Source: Bradyrhizobium sp. STM 3843 (lineage in GTDB: Bacteria > Pseudomonadota > Alphaproteobacteria > Rhizobiales > Xanthobacteraceae). Taken from it: a stretch of DNA of 64,000 nucleotides. The notes beneath the pieces were generated by a model. It was not told the DNA's origin and did not search any database. It saw only the letters and a program-made list of their open reading frames with translations. This document shows, piece by piece, positions 57,220 to 64,000 of this stretch (positions are counted from its first letter, which is position 1; each line of letters opens with the position of its first letter). The stretch lies in the NCBI RefSeq assembly GCF_000239815.1, contig NZ_CAFK01000323.1, positions 1 to 64,000 on the forward strand, read 5' to 3'. The position numbers were made by a program, and so were the translations under genes.

Positions 57220-58443
57220 ATGGCCGACAGCTTCCCTGCTTCCGCCGCAAAGCCGCAGCCGAACGCCGTGCCGACCGGGCTGCTTGTGGTCTGCTTCGCG
57301 CTTCTGTGCATCAACGCCTCGTTCTTCCCGACGGCCTATGTGTCCGGCGGCTGGATCTGGGACGAAACCGGCCGCGGCATTCCGACCGATTTCGTCAACG
57401 TGTGGGCCGCGGGCAAGCTCGCGCTGCAGGGACATCCGGCGCTGGCCTGGGACTGGGACGTTCAGCGGGCCATCGAGCTCGATCTGCTCAAGCAGGACTT
57501 TCCCGGTTATTTCGCCTGGCACTATCCGCCGCCGTTCCTGTTCGTGGCGGCATTGCTGGCGCAATTTCCTTACACGGTCGCGTTCATCGGCTGGCTGGCC
57601 GTGAGCTTCGTGCCCTATCTCGCTGTGATGCGCGCGATCGTCGGCCGTGCCTTCGGCTTCCTGCTCGCTGCCGGGCTTCCGGTCGTATTCTCCAACACGC
57701 TGGTGGGGCAGAACGGATTCCTGACCGCGGCCTTGGTCGGCGGTACGCTCTATCTCTTACCCGTACGTCCCGTGTTGGCCGGCATCTGCTTGGGGTTTCT
57801 GACCTACAAACCGCAATATGGCTTGCTGTTTCCGATTGTGCTGATCGCGGCCGGCCGTTGGACCACCTTCGCCGCCGCCGGCGTGACCGCGGTCGCGCTC
57901 GCCGGCATCTCCACGGTCGCCTTCGGGCTCGAGAGCTGGCAGGCCTTCCTGCATTGGATGCCGCATTTCTCGCAGGCCTTCCTCACCGAGGGCAAGGCCA
58001 CCTGGTGGAAGCTGCAGAGCATCTTCTCGCTGGTCCGCTACTGCGGCGGCTCGGAAGCGATTGCCTGGGCGTTCCAATGGGTGCTGACGGCGGCCGTTGC
58101 GGTCGTGCTGGTGATGATGTGGCGCAGTCCGGTGCGCTACAGTCTGAAGGCCGCAGCGCTCGCGGTTGGGACCCTGCTCACCACGCCCTACCTCTTCATG
58201 TATGACATGATGGTGATGGCCGTTGCCGCTGCCTTCCTGGTGCGGGTCGGGCTCAAGGACGGATTCCGGACTCATGAGCTGGCCGCGCTCGGCTGCGCCA
58301 TCCTGCTCCCCGTCACATTCATCCTGTTCGGCATCCCCGTTGGCCTCGCCGCGAATCTGATCGTTGCCGGCATCATATTGCGGCGGGCGGGGCCGTGGTG
58401 GCGGCGGGAACCGGCTGGCGCTCCCGTTGCCGTGGCCGCCTAA
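57220..58443 (+). CDS. GT87 (DUF2029)-like membrane glycosyltransferase
   Basis: A 407-residue protein with about ten hydrophobic segments. The loop with DFVNVWAAGKLALQGHPALA, and WHYPPPFLFVAALLA, is typical of the GT87/DUF2029 family, which uses polyprenyl-phosphate mannose or arabinose. The Asp in DFVNVW would be the catalytic base. ATG at 57220 follows GAGGACGAGG. It lies between the ftsH terminator and a TetR gene. The sugar substrate is unknown. Confidence 0.85.
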   Translation: MADSFPASAAKPQPNAVPTGLLVVCFALLCINASFFPTAYVSGGWIWDETGRGIPTDFVNVWAAGKLALQGHPALAWDWDVQRAIELDLLKQDFPGYFAWHYPPPFLFVAALLAQFPYTVAFIGWLAVSFVPYLAVMRAIVGRAFGFLLAAGLPVVFSNTLVGQNGFLTAALVGGTLYLLPVRPVLAGICLGFLTYKPQYGLLFPIVLIAAGRWTTFAAAGVTAVALAGISTVAFGLESWQAFLHWMPHFSQAFLTEGKATWWKLQSIFSLVRYCGGSEAIAWAFQWVLTAAVAVVLVMMWRSPVRYSLKAAALAVGTLLTTPYLFMYDMMVMAVAAAFLVRVGLKDGFRTHELAALGCAILLPVTFILFGIPVGLAANLIVAGIILRRAGPWWRREPAGAPVAVAA

Positions 58444-58521
58444 GCTTTGTTGCTCGGCCTCATACCTTTAGCCAAGTCGCCTGTAGCCAAGTCAACGATT
58501 TGCGACTTGTCATTCGCTCTG

Positions 58522-58542
58522 AATAAGTGTTCAGTTCTTATT
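58522..58542. promoter_or_regulatory. Inverted repeat AATAAG-N9-CTTATT upstream of tetR
   Basis: Arms at 58522-58527 and 58537-58542, within an AT-richer stretch 90 bases ahead of the TetR gene. Likely operator or promoter element for that gene. Confidence 0.35.
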
Positions 58543-58631
58543 GAGCAGATTGCGAGGCTTGCCTCCAAAAACAGTGAATTTCCGTTCGTCGCGGCACCGC
58601 CGGGACGACGGGGCGGGATGAGAAGCGCTCC

Positions 58632-59306
58632 ATGGTGTACCGACGGACCCATCAGGTCGTGAAGCGGCTGGCTGCCCGCCGCAGCGCCATCCTGGCAGCA
58701 GCCCGCGAGGCCGCTGCCGAGGGTGGCATGGCCGCGGTGCAGATCGCGCCGGTCGCCGTGAAGGCCAACGTTGCCGCCGGAACTGTCTACCGCTACTTCC
58801 CGTCGAAGGCGGATCTGATCTCCGAATTGATTGCCGAGGTCTCCCGCGACGAGCTCGCCGCGGTCCGGCGCGCCGCCGATGCGGCGCCGGGACCATCCTC
58901 GGCACTCGCCGCCGCCATCTCCACGGTCGCCGTGCATGTCCTGTCGCAGCGCAAGCTCGCCTGGGGGATCTTGGCCGAGCCGGTCGATGTCGACGTCACG
59001 GCGTCCCGAATCGCGAGCCGGCGCGAGATCGCCGACGAAATCGCCTCCCGGATCGAGGCTGCGGTTCGCGCCGGTCATCTGCCGGCGCAGGATACCCAGC
59101 TCGCCGCGACCGCGCTGCTCGGCGCGCTGCATGAGGCGCTGGTCGGGCCATTGGCGCCGGACAATCTCGACGATCCCGTCAGGCTGCGCGACACGGTTCA
59201 GGCCGTGACCCTGCTGGCGTTGCGCGCGGTCGGCGTCATGGACGCCCGTGCCCGCGGGCTCGTGGTGCAGGCCGTGCTGCCGGTGAAGACCCTGGTCGGC
59301 GCCTGA
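58632..59306 (+). CDS. TetR-family transcriptional regulator
   Basis: A 224-residue regulator. The DNA-binding domain (about residues 14-62) reads RRSAILAAAREAAAEGGMAA, VQIAPVAVKANVAAGTVYRY, FPSKADLISELI. The C-terminal all-helical domain has EPVDVDVTASRIASRREIAD. No obvious target gene lies beside it except the flanking GT-C-type membrane proteins. ATG at 58632. Confidence 0.9.
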   Translation: MVYRRTHQVVKRLAARRSAILAAAREAAAEGGMAAVQIAPVAVKANVAAGTVYRYFPSKADLISELIAEVSRDELAAVRRAADAAPGPSSALAAAISTVAVHVLSQRKLAWGILAEPVDVDVTASRIASRREIADEIASRIEAAVRAGHLPAQDTQLAATALLGALHEALVGPLAPDNLDDPVRLRDTVQAVTLLALRAVGVMDARARGLVVQAVLPVKTLVGA

Positions 59307-59427
59307 GGGCGATCGCCGCTCGATCCGCCTTAAGCAGAGATTCACTCAGCCCAGCCATGGTGCAGGCTGATGCCTCCGCGTGCAATCGCGCGGTCGCCGT
59401 AACCGTGACGCAGGCGCTTCCGCTCTG

Positions 59428-61044
59428 ATGGTGATTGCACGCAGACGATTGGCGATACCGCTCGTGATCGCCGGCTCCGCTTTGGCCGGCGCCCTCTATT
59501 CGTATGTCGCCGGCGAAGACATCAATTGGGACTGGCAGAACTATCACGACTATGCAGGCTTTGCCCTGAGCCAGGGCCGCTTCGACATCGATGTCATGCC
59601 GGGCGGTTTCCAGAGCTTTCTCAACCCGCTGATCTATCTGCTGCCCTACGCGCTCCGTCATGGCCTCGATGCGCCCTGGTGGGGCGTGGCGCTCGGCGCG
59701 CTGCACGGCCTCAATCTCGCGCTGATCACCTGGATCACGCGCGTGATGCTCGGCGCGCAGGCGCGTCCGCCGGTCCTCGTTGCTGCGGTCCTGATCGCCG
59801 CGTGCGGCCCGATGAGCCTGTCGGAGGTCGGCACCAGCTTTGCCGACATTCTCACCGCCATACCAATCCTTGCCGGCATCGGGCTGATCCTGACCGACCG
59901 CGAACAGGATGGCCGGCGTCTTTTGCTTGCCGGGCTTCTGATCGGCGCCGCCACCGGATTGAAGCTCACCAATGCGACATTCCTGATCGGGGCCGGGGTC
60001 TGTTTGTTGCTCGCGGCGCGCCCGCTTGCGGCGATGCTGTCCTTCGGTGCCGGCAGTGTCGCCGGTGTGCTCGCGGCCGGGGGCGCCTGGGCGTTCAAGA
60101 TGTGGCGCGACTTCGGCAGCCCGCTGTTTCCGTTCTACAACACGATCTTCCATTCGCCGGAGGCGCCGCCGGCCTCGATCGTCGATACCCGCTTCATGCC
60201 GCAGAGCCTCGCCGATGCGTTGGCCTATCCGTTCTATTGGCTGGTCGGACTGCATCCCTCGTCGGAATGGGCCTTTCGCGATCCGCGCTTTGCGCTGGTC
60301 ATCGTGCTGCTGCTCGCGACGATTGCTGCAGGTGTATGGTGCCGGCGCGAGCTCTTGCAACTGCGCGACCGGCAGTTCCTGATATTCTTCTGGGTGAGCT
60401 ATGTGCTGTGGATGCTGGCGTTCTCGATCCAGCGTTACCTGATCCCGCTCGAACTGCTATCAGCGCCGCTGATCCTGCTGCTGATCACCCGGCTGATGGC
60501 GGCCCCGCAGCTGTCCCGATCGTTCGACGTGAGCGCGCGTCCGCGCGCGCAGCACGTCGTCGCCGTCATCATCGCGCTTGCGATCGTGCTGTGGTCGCGG
60601 CCGACCGATTGGACGCGGCGGCCGTGGTCCGACCCGTATCGTCCGCAGCTCGCGGCCGCGTTGCAGAGCCCTGCGACCTTCCTGCTCCTGCAGAAGCCGC
60701 TCGGTCATGTCGTGTCACGGCTCCCCGCCGGTTCGCGGATCTATCAGCTCTCCGAGCTGGTGCTGCCGGTCGTGCCGGGCGGCGTGCTGGACCGGCGCAT
60801 CCGCGCCGGCCTCGCCGATCCCTTGCCGGGTGGGATCTGGGCACTCTATTTCTCCAAGAGCTCGGCGGACAATCCGCCGAGGCTCGAGGCGCTCGAGTCC
60901 TATGACCTGAAGATCGATCCGAGCAGGGCGTGCGAGCGGATCGCCGGTGTCGATCGCATCGACATCGAGGCTTGTCCGGTGATATCGCGCGCGGCATCGG
61001 CCTCGACCGCGGGGCTCGACGGCGCTGGCCGCGCCTCCAATTAG
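59428..61044 (+). CDS. GT-C-like polytopic membrane protein
   Basis: A 538-residue protein with about ten transmembrane segments and a hydrophilic C-terminal part. INWDWQNYHDYAGFALSQGR in the first loop has paired acidic and aromatic residues like the catalytic loop of GT-C glycosyltransferases, and AATGLKLTNATFLIG resembles the same class. I do not recognise a named family. Start ATG 59428. It converges with pyk (13-base gap). Confidence 0.7.
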   Translation: MVIARRRLAIPLVIAGSALAGALYSYVAGEDINWDWQNYHDYAGFALSQGRFDIDVMPGGFQSFLNPLIYLLPYALRHGLDAPWWGVALGALHGLNLALITWITRVMLGAQARPPVLVAAVLIAACGPMSLSEVGTSFADILTAIPILAGIGLILTDREQDGRRLLLAGLLIGAATGLKLTNATFLIGAGVCLLLAARPLAAMLSFGAGSVAGVLAAGGAWAFKMWRDFGSPLFPFYNTIFHSPEAPPASIVDTRFMPQSLADALAYPFYWLVGLHPSSEWAFRDPRFALVIVLLLATIAAGVWCRRELLQLRDRQFLIFFWVSYVLWMLAFSIQRYLIPLELLSAPLILLLITRLMAAPQLSRSFDVSARPRAQHVVAVIIALAIVLWSRPTDWTRRPWSDPYRPQLAAALQSPATFLLLQKPLGHVVSRLPAGSRIYQLSELVLPVVPGGVLDRRIRAGLADPLPGGIWALYFSKSSADNPPRLEALESYDLKIDPSRACERIAGVDRIDIEACPVISRAASASTAGLDGAGRASN

Positions 61045-61057
61045 TTCCTCGCCCTGC

Positions 61058-62494
61058 TCATATGTGGGCGTCGCCGGACGGGCCGACATAGGCGATGCGC
61101 ACCATGTTGGTGGTGCCGGGCGTGCCGAGCGGCACGCCGGCGACGATCAGGACGCGCTGGCCGGCGCGGACGAAGCCGTCGCGAAACGCGATCGAGCCGG
61201 CGCGGTTGACCATGTCGTCCTGGTCGCGCGCGTCCTCGGCGACCACGCAGTGCACGCCCCAGACCACGGACAATTTGCGCCCTGTGGCGATGTTCGGGGT
61301 GATGGCGACGATGGGCGGTTTCGGCCGCTCGCGCGCGACCCTGATCGCGGTCGAACCCGAGGAGGTCCAGCAGATGATGGTGGGCAGATCCAGCGTCTCG
61401 GCGATCTGCCGCGCCGCATCTGCGATGGCGTCACCAGCAGTCGCTTCCGGGTCCGGCCGCTGTGCCGTGATGACCGCGCGATAGGTCAGATCGCGCTCCA
61501 CTTCCTCGCCGATCCGATTCATGGTCGAGACCGCTTCGACCGGATATCTGCCGGCCGCCGATTCGGCCGACAGCATGATCGCGTCAGCGCCCTCATAGAC
61601 TGCGGTGGCGACGTCGGAGACTTCTGCGCGGGTCGGCACCGGCGACTGGATCATCGATTCCAGCATTTGCGTTGCCACCACCACCGGCTTGCCGGCGCGG
61701 CGGGCCAGCCGTGTCATCTGCTTCTGCAGGCCCGGCACCCGCTCCAGCGGCAGCTCGACGCCGAGGTCGCCGCGCGCCACCATCAGCGCGTCGGACGCCT
61801 CCAGGATATCAGGCAGCCGCTCGATCGCCTGCGGCTTCTCGATCTTTGACATGACGGCGGCGCGGCCGCGGATGATCTTCTTGGCGTCCAGCACGTCATC
61901 GGCGCGCTGCACGAAGGACAGCGCGACCCAATCGATGCCGGTATTGAGCGCCGCATCGAGATCGGCGCGGTCCTTCGGCGTCATCGCCGACACCGGCAGG
62001 TCGGTGTCGGGCAGGCTCACGCCTTTGCGATCGGACATCCGGCCGCCGACCACCACGCGGGTGATGGCATAATTCGGCGAGGTCTCCTCGGCGACCAGCC
62101 GCACCTTGCCGTCATCGAGCAGCAAAGCGTGGCCGGGGCGCAGCGCGGCCAGAATCTCCGGATGCGGGAGATAGACCCGGCTGGAATCGCCGGGCGTCTT
62201 GTCCGAATCCAGCACGAAGGGCTGGCCGTTCGCCAGCTGCACGGCGCCCTCGGCAAAGGTGCCCAGGCGGAGCTTCGGCCCCTGCAGGTCGACCAGTATG
62301 CCGATCGGCCGACCGTAGCTTGATTCGACATTGCGGATCGTGGCCACCAGCTCCCGCATCTTGTCATGCGGGGTGTGGCTCATATTGATGCGGAAAATGT
62401 CGGCGCCCGCCTCGAACAGCTTGCGGATCATCGCGCTGTCCGAGGACGCCGGGCCTAACGTCGCCAGGATCTTGATACGGCGCAGTCGCCTCAT
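61058..62494 (-). CDS. pyk: Pyruvate kinase
   Basis: A 478-residue glycolytic enzyme making pyruvate and ATP from phosphoenolpyruvate. KILATLGPASSD and FRINMSHT at the N-terminus; VMSKIEKPQAIERL carries the catalytic Lys and VARGDLGVELPLE the metal/active-site residues; MLSAESAAGRYPVEAV follows. The C-terminal domain is standard. The start overlaps the stop of the DUF1036 gene upstream. Confidence 0.96.
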   Translation of the reverse strand: MRRLRRIKILATLGPASSDSAMIRKLFEAGADIFRINMSHTPHDKMRELVATIRNVESSYGRPIGILVDLQGPKLRLGTFAEGAVQLANGQPFVLDSDKTPGDSSRVYLPHPEILAALRPGHALLLDDGKVRLVAEETSPNYAITRVVVGGRMSDRKGVSLPDTDLPVSAMTPKDRADLDAALNTGIDWVALSFVQRADDVLDAKKIIRGRAAVMSKIEKPQAIERLPDILEASDALMVARGDLGVELPLERVPGLQKQMTRLARRAGKPVVVATQMLESMIQSPVPTRAEVSDVATAVYEGADAIMLSAESAAGRYPVEAVSTMNRIGEEVERDLTYRAVITAQRPDPEATAGDAIADAARQIAETLDLPTIICWTSSGSTAIRVARERPKPPIVAITPNIATGRKLSVVWGVHCVVAEDARDQDDMVNRAGSIAFRDGFVRAGQRVLIVAGVPLGTPGTTNMVRIAYVGPSGDAHI

Positions 62495-63093
62495 GGCTTG
62501 GGCGCTGGCGAGGCTGGCGGCTGGCCGGGCGCAGCCGGCGGAGGAGCGGTGCCTTGCGGCGCGGCCGGCAGACCCGGCACATTGCCGCCAGGCCCAAGCG
62601 TTCCCGGAATGCCCGGCACCCGTTGCTGCGAGGGCTGCTCATTGGCTTCGGTCAGTTGCACGGTCCAGGCGCGCTGATCGCCGGTGTCGACCTCGAAGAA
62701 GCCGGTGCGGTCGAAGCCGCGCGCCAGGCAGTTCTCGGTGCCCTTGATGGTGAATTCCTTGTCGCGCGAGCACATGAAGGCTTGGCCCGACCACTCGCCG
62801 CCGCGGTCATAGTCCAGCGCGTAAATGTAGTAATAGCGCGCGACCAGGGTTCCCTTGAGCAGGGTTTCGCAGCTGCGCGAGGAGACGTTCCACCAGCCTT
62901 CGGTGGTCCAGCCTTCCGCATCCTTGTAGCCGAGCGCAACCCCGACGCGGCTCGAGGTGTTGTTGCAGAGGCGGAAATCCGCCGCCGCGGGACTGGTCCA
63001 TAGACAGAATGTAGCCAGCCCAAGCACCGACAGCAGGCCGAGGCCCGGGCGGCAAAGCATGGGCTGGGGAAGGGTGGAGGTTTTGGGGATCAT
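62491..63093 (-). CDS. DUF1036 exported protein
   Basis: A 200-residue protein. Signal peptide (hydrophobic residues 15-37, ending AAA-D), then the DUF1036 domain FRLCNNTSSRVGVALGYKD, GWWNVSSRSCETLLKG, RYYYIYALDYDRGG and KEFTIKGTENCLARGFDRTG. Four conserved cysteines suggest disulfides. A Pro/Gly/Ala-rich tail of about 50 residues ends it. It overlaps pyk by 4 bases, as in other Rhizobiales. Function unknown. Confidence 0.9.
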   Translation of the reverse strand: MIPKTSTLPQPMLCRPGLGLLSVLGLATFCLWTSPAAADFRLCNNTSSRVGVALGYKDAEGWTTEGWWNVSSRSCETLLKGTLVARYYYIYALDYDRGGEWSGQAFMCSRDKEFTIKGTENCLARGFDRTGFFEVDTGDQRAWTVQLTEANEQPSQQRVPGIPGTLGPGGNVPGLPAAPQGTAPPPAAPGQPPASPAPKP

Positions 63094-63312
63094 TGCGCGA
63101 CGCTATATCAAACCTTGACTGGTGTCGCGTGGCTTGGCCTTTCGACGTCAACGGCGGAGGTGGCCGTGATGCACGCTGCGATCGAGCCCCCAAGCCCTTG
63201 TCTGTAACAAGCTTGCCCGCAACACGATATGGCCAACCCGGCGACGAGGCCGCACTATATAACAGAAATCTGCAACAACGTGACAATGGAACGGAAAACG
63301 AACGAGATGGCG

Positions 63313-63609
63313 ATGGATACCACCACCCGGACCGAGCTCGAAGCCGCCGCATTCCGCCGGCTGGTCGAGCATCTTCGCGAGCGCACCGACGTTCAAAATA
63401 TCGATCTGATGAATCTGGCCGGGTTCTGCCGCAATTGCCTGTCGAACTGGCTCAAGGATGCCGCTGACGCCAGTGGCGTGTCGATGAGCAAGGATGAGAG
63501 CCGACAGGCGATCTACGGCATGCCTTACGACGAATGGAAGGCGAAGTACCAGCGCGAAGCCACGCCGGCGCAGCTCGAGGCGATGAAGAAGGCGCATCCC
63601 GGACATTGA
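63313..63609 (+). CDS. DUF1244 protein
   Basis: About 98 residues. VEHLRERTDVQNIDLMNLAG, FCRNCLSNWLKDAAD and YGMPYDEWKAKYQ identify DUF1244, a small conserved alphaproteobacterial protein with an invariant CRNC pair that may bind metal. Starts at ATG 63286, 63307 or 63313 are possible; 63313 gives the usual family N-terminus. It precedes gapR, the common order. Confidence 0.88.
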   Translation: MDTTTRTELEAAAFRRLVEHLRERTDVQNIDLMNLAGFCRNCLSNWLKDAADASGVSMSKDESRQAIYGMPYDEWKAKYQREATPAQLEAMKKAHPGH

Positions 63610-63655
63610 GCTTCGTACCGGGCGCGGCCGATTGGCGGCGAGAGAGCAAACGTCA

Positions 63656-63693
63656 GATTCGCCAGGCGCGATTCGTGACTCTCGCGAATCGCG
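63656..63693. promoter_or_regulatory. Cluster of four GANTC sites with a hairpin, upstream of gapR
   Basis: GATTC 63656-63660, GATTC 63670-63674, GACTC 63677-63681 and GAATC 63686-63690. CGCGATTCG (63667-63675) and CGAATCGCG (63685-63693) form a perfect hairpin. GANTC is the CcrM methylation site that controls cell-cycle promoters via GcrA. Confidence 0.5.
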
Positions 63694-63901
63694 GCTCATC
63701 CGGCAAAGGCAGCCAAAACGCAAGCGGTACGCTGCCTTTTGCGGGCTGCAGCCATTGTGGCCACAACAAGATGTGGGCGCGCTGTGGATGAGGGCGATGT
63801 CGGCTTGACGCAAGGCACGCCAGATTTGAGGGTCTTTCCGGACACGCGCCTTGAACGACCGGCGCCTTCATCAGCCACACCAGTTCCTTTGGGAGTACCA
63901 G

Positions 63902-64000
63902 ATGGCCACTGCCGCCGCCGCGAAAGACGACGACTCGCCCGCAACCCGCTTTGCCGTAGATCAGCTGAAGTCGATCATCGAGCGGATCGAGCGGCTGGAA
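63902..64000 (+). CDS. gapR: Start of GapR (DUF2312) nucleoid-associated protein, cut by window edge
   Basis: The first 33 codons from ATG 63902, preceded by GGGAG. The product begins MATAAAAKDDD and contains TRFAVDQLKSIIERIERLE, the conserved start of the DUF2312/GapR helix. GapR binds overtwisted DNA ahead of replication and transcription forks. The rest lies beyond the window. Confidence 0.87.
   Translation, partial: MATAAAAKDDDSPATRFAVDQLKSIIERIERLE

Overview
The window looks like a piece of chromosome from an alphaproteobacterium of the order Hyphomicrobiales (Rhizobiales), most likely Bradyrhizobium or a close relative. The evidence is high GC, the gene neighbourhoods (zinc-ribbon protein/CpdR-like regulator/ftsEX; tyrA-hisC-chorismate mutase facing metXW; tolQRAB-pal-cpoB then tilS and ftsH; pyk/DUF1036 beside DUF1244 and gapR), a SAM-II riboswitch before metX, and dispersed palindromic repeats of the kind that litter Bradyrhizobium genomes. 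The assignment rests on reading, not on a database search.

0-2.7 kb: the tail of a probable REP-associated tyrosine transposase, then an AT-richer gene for an OLD-type ATPase/TOPRIM nuclease (candidate phage defence), then 1 kb of non-coding DNA holding a large dispersed repeat. 2.7-5.3 kb: a TIGR02302 membrane protein with a collagen-like Gln/Gly tail. 5.4-18.2 kb: a metal-handling block with two RND efflux systems, a ChrA chromate transporter, a Tat-exported multicopper oxidase, and a CusBA-type operon that starts with a Cys/Met/His-rich small protein and a FixH-like protein. 18.4-21.6 kb: an NmrA/AtaL-like/NAD(P)-binding operon divergent from a LysR regulator. 21.6-24.4 kb: plsY, ispZ and an exported alpha/beta hydrolase.

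24.4-28.9 kb is the most accessory-looking stretch. Short unrelated genes (FolB, GNAT, CheZ, an Imm11-like orphan) alternate with four diverged copies of one repeat, then a second copy of the large hairpin repeat and a third palindromic element. 28.9-38.6 kb returns to core genes: CpdR-like regulator, zinc-ribbon protein, ftsE-ftsX with a possible 47-codon leader ORF, YdcF, PlsC, ChaC, DUF2125, tyrA, hisC and chorismate mutase. 38.7-40.8 kb: a promoter, a SAM-II riboswitch with two mutually exclusive hairpins, metX and metW.

40.8-44.4 kb: REP-type repeats, two YciI-like proteins, and a TetR-DUF2852 pair with two related palindromic operators. 44.4-53.5 kb: the Tol-Pal envelope system, with a GGDEF-EAL protein and a FeeM-type acyltransferase inserted between tolB and pal. 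53.7-64 kb: tilS, ftsH, a GT87-like membrane protein, a TetR regulator, a second GT-C-like membrane protein, pyk with DUF1036, DUF1244, and the start of gapR preceded by four GANTC methylation sites in 35 bp.

No rRNA, tRNA, CRISPR array or intact insertion sequence was recognised.
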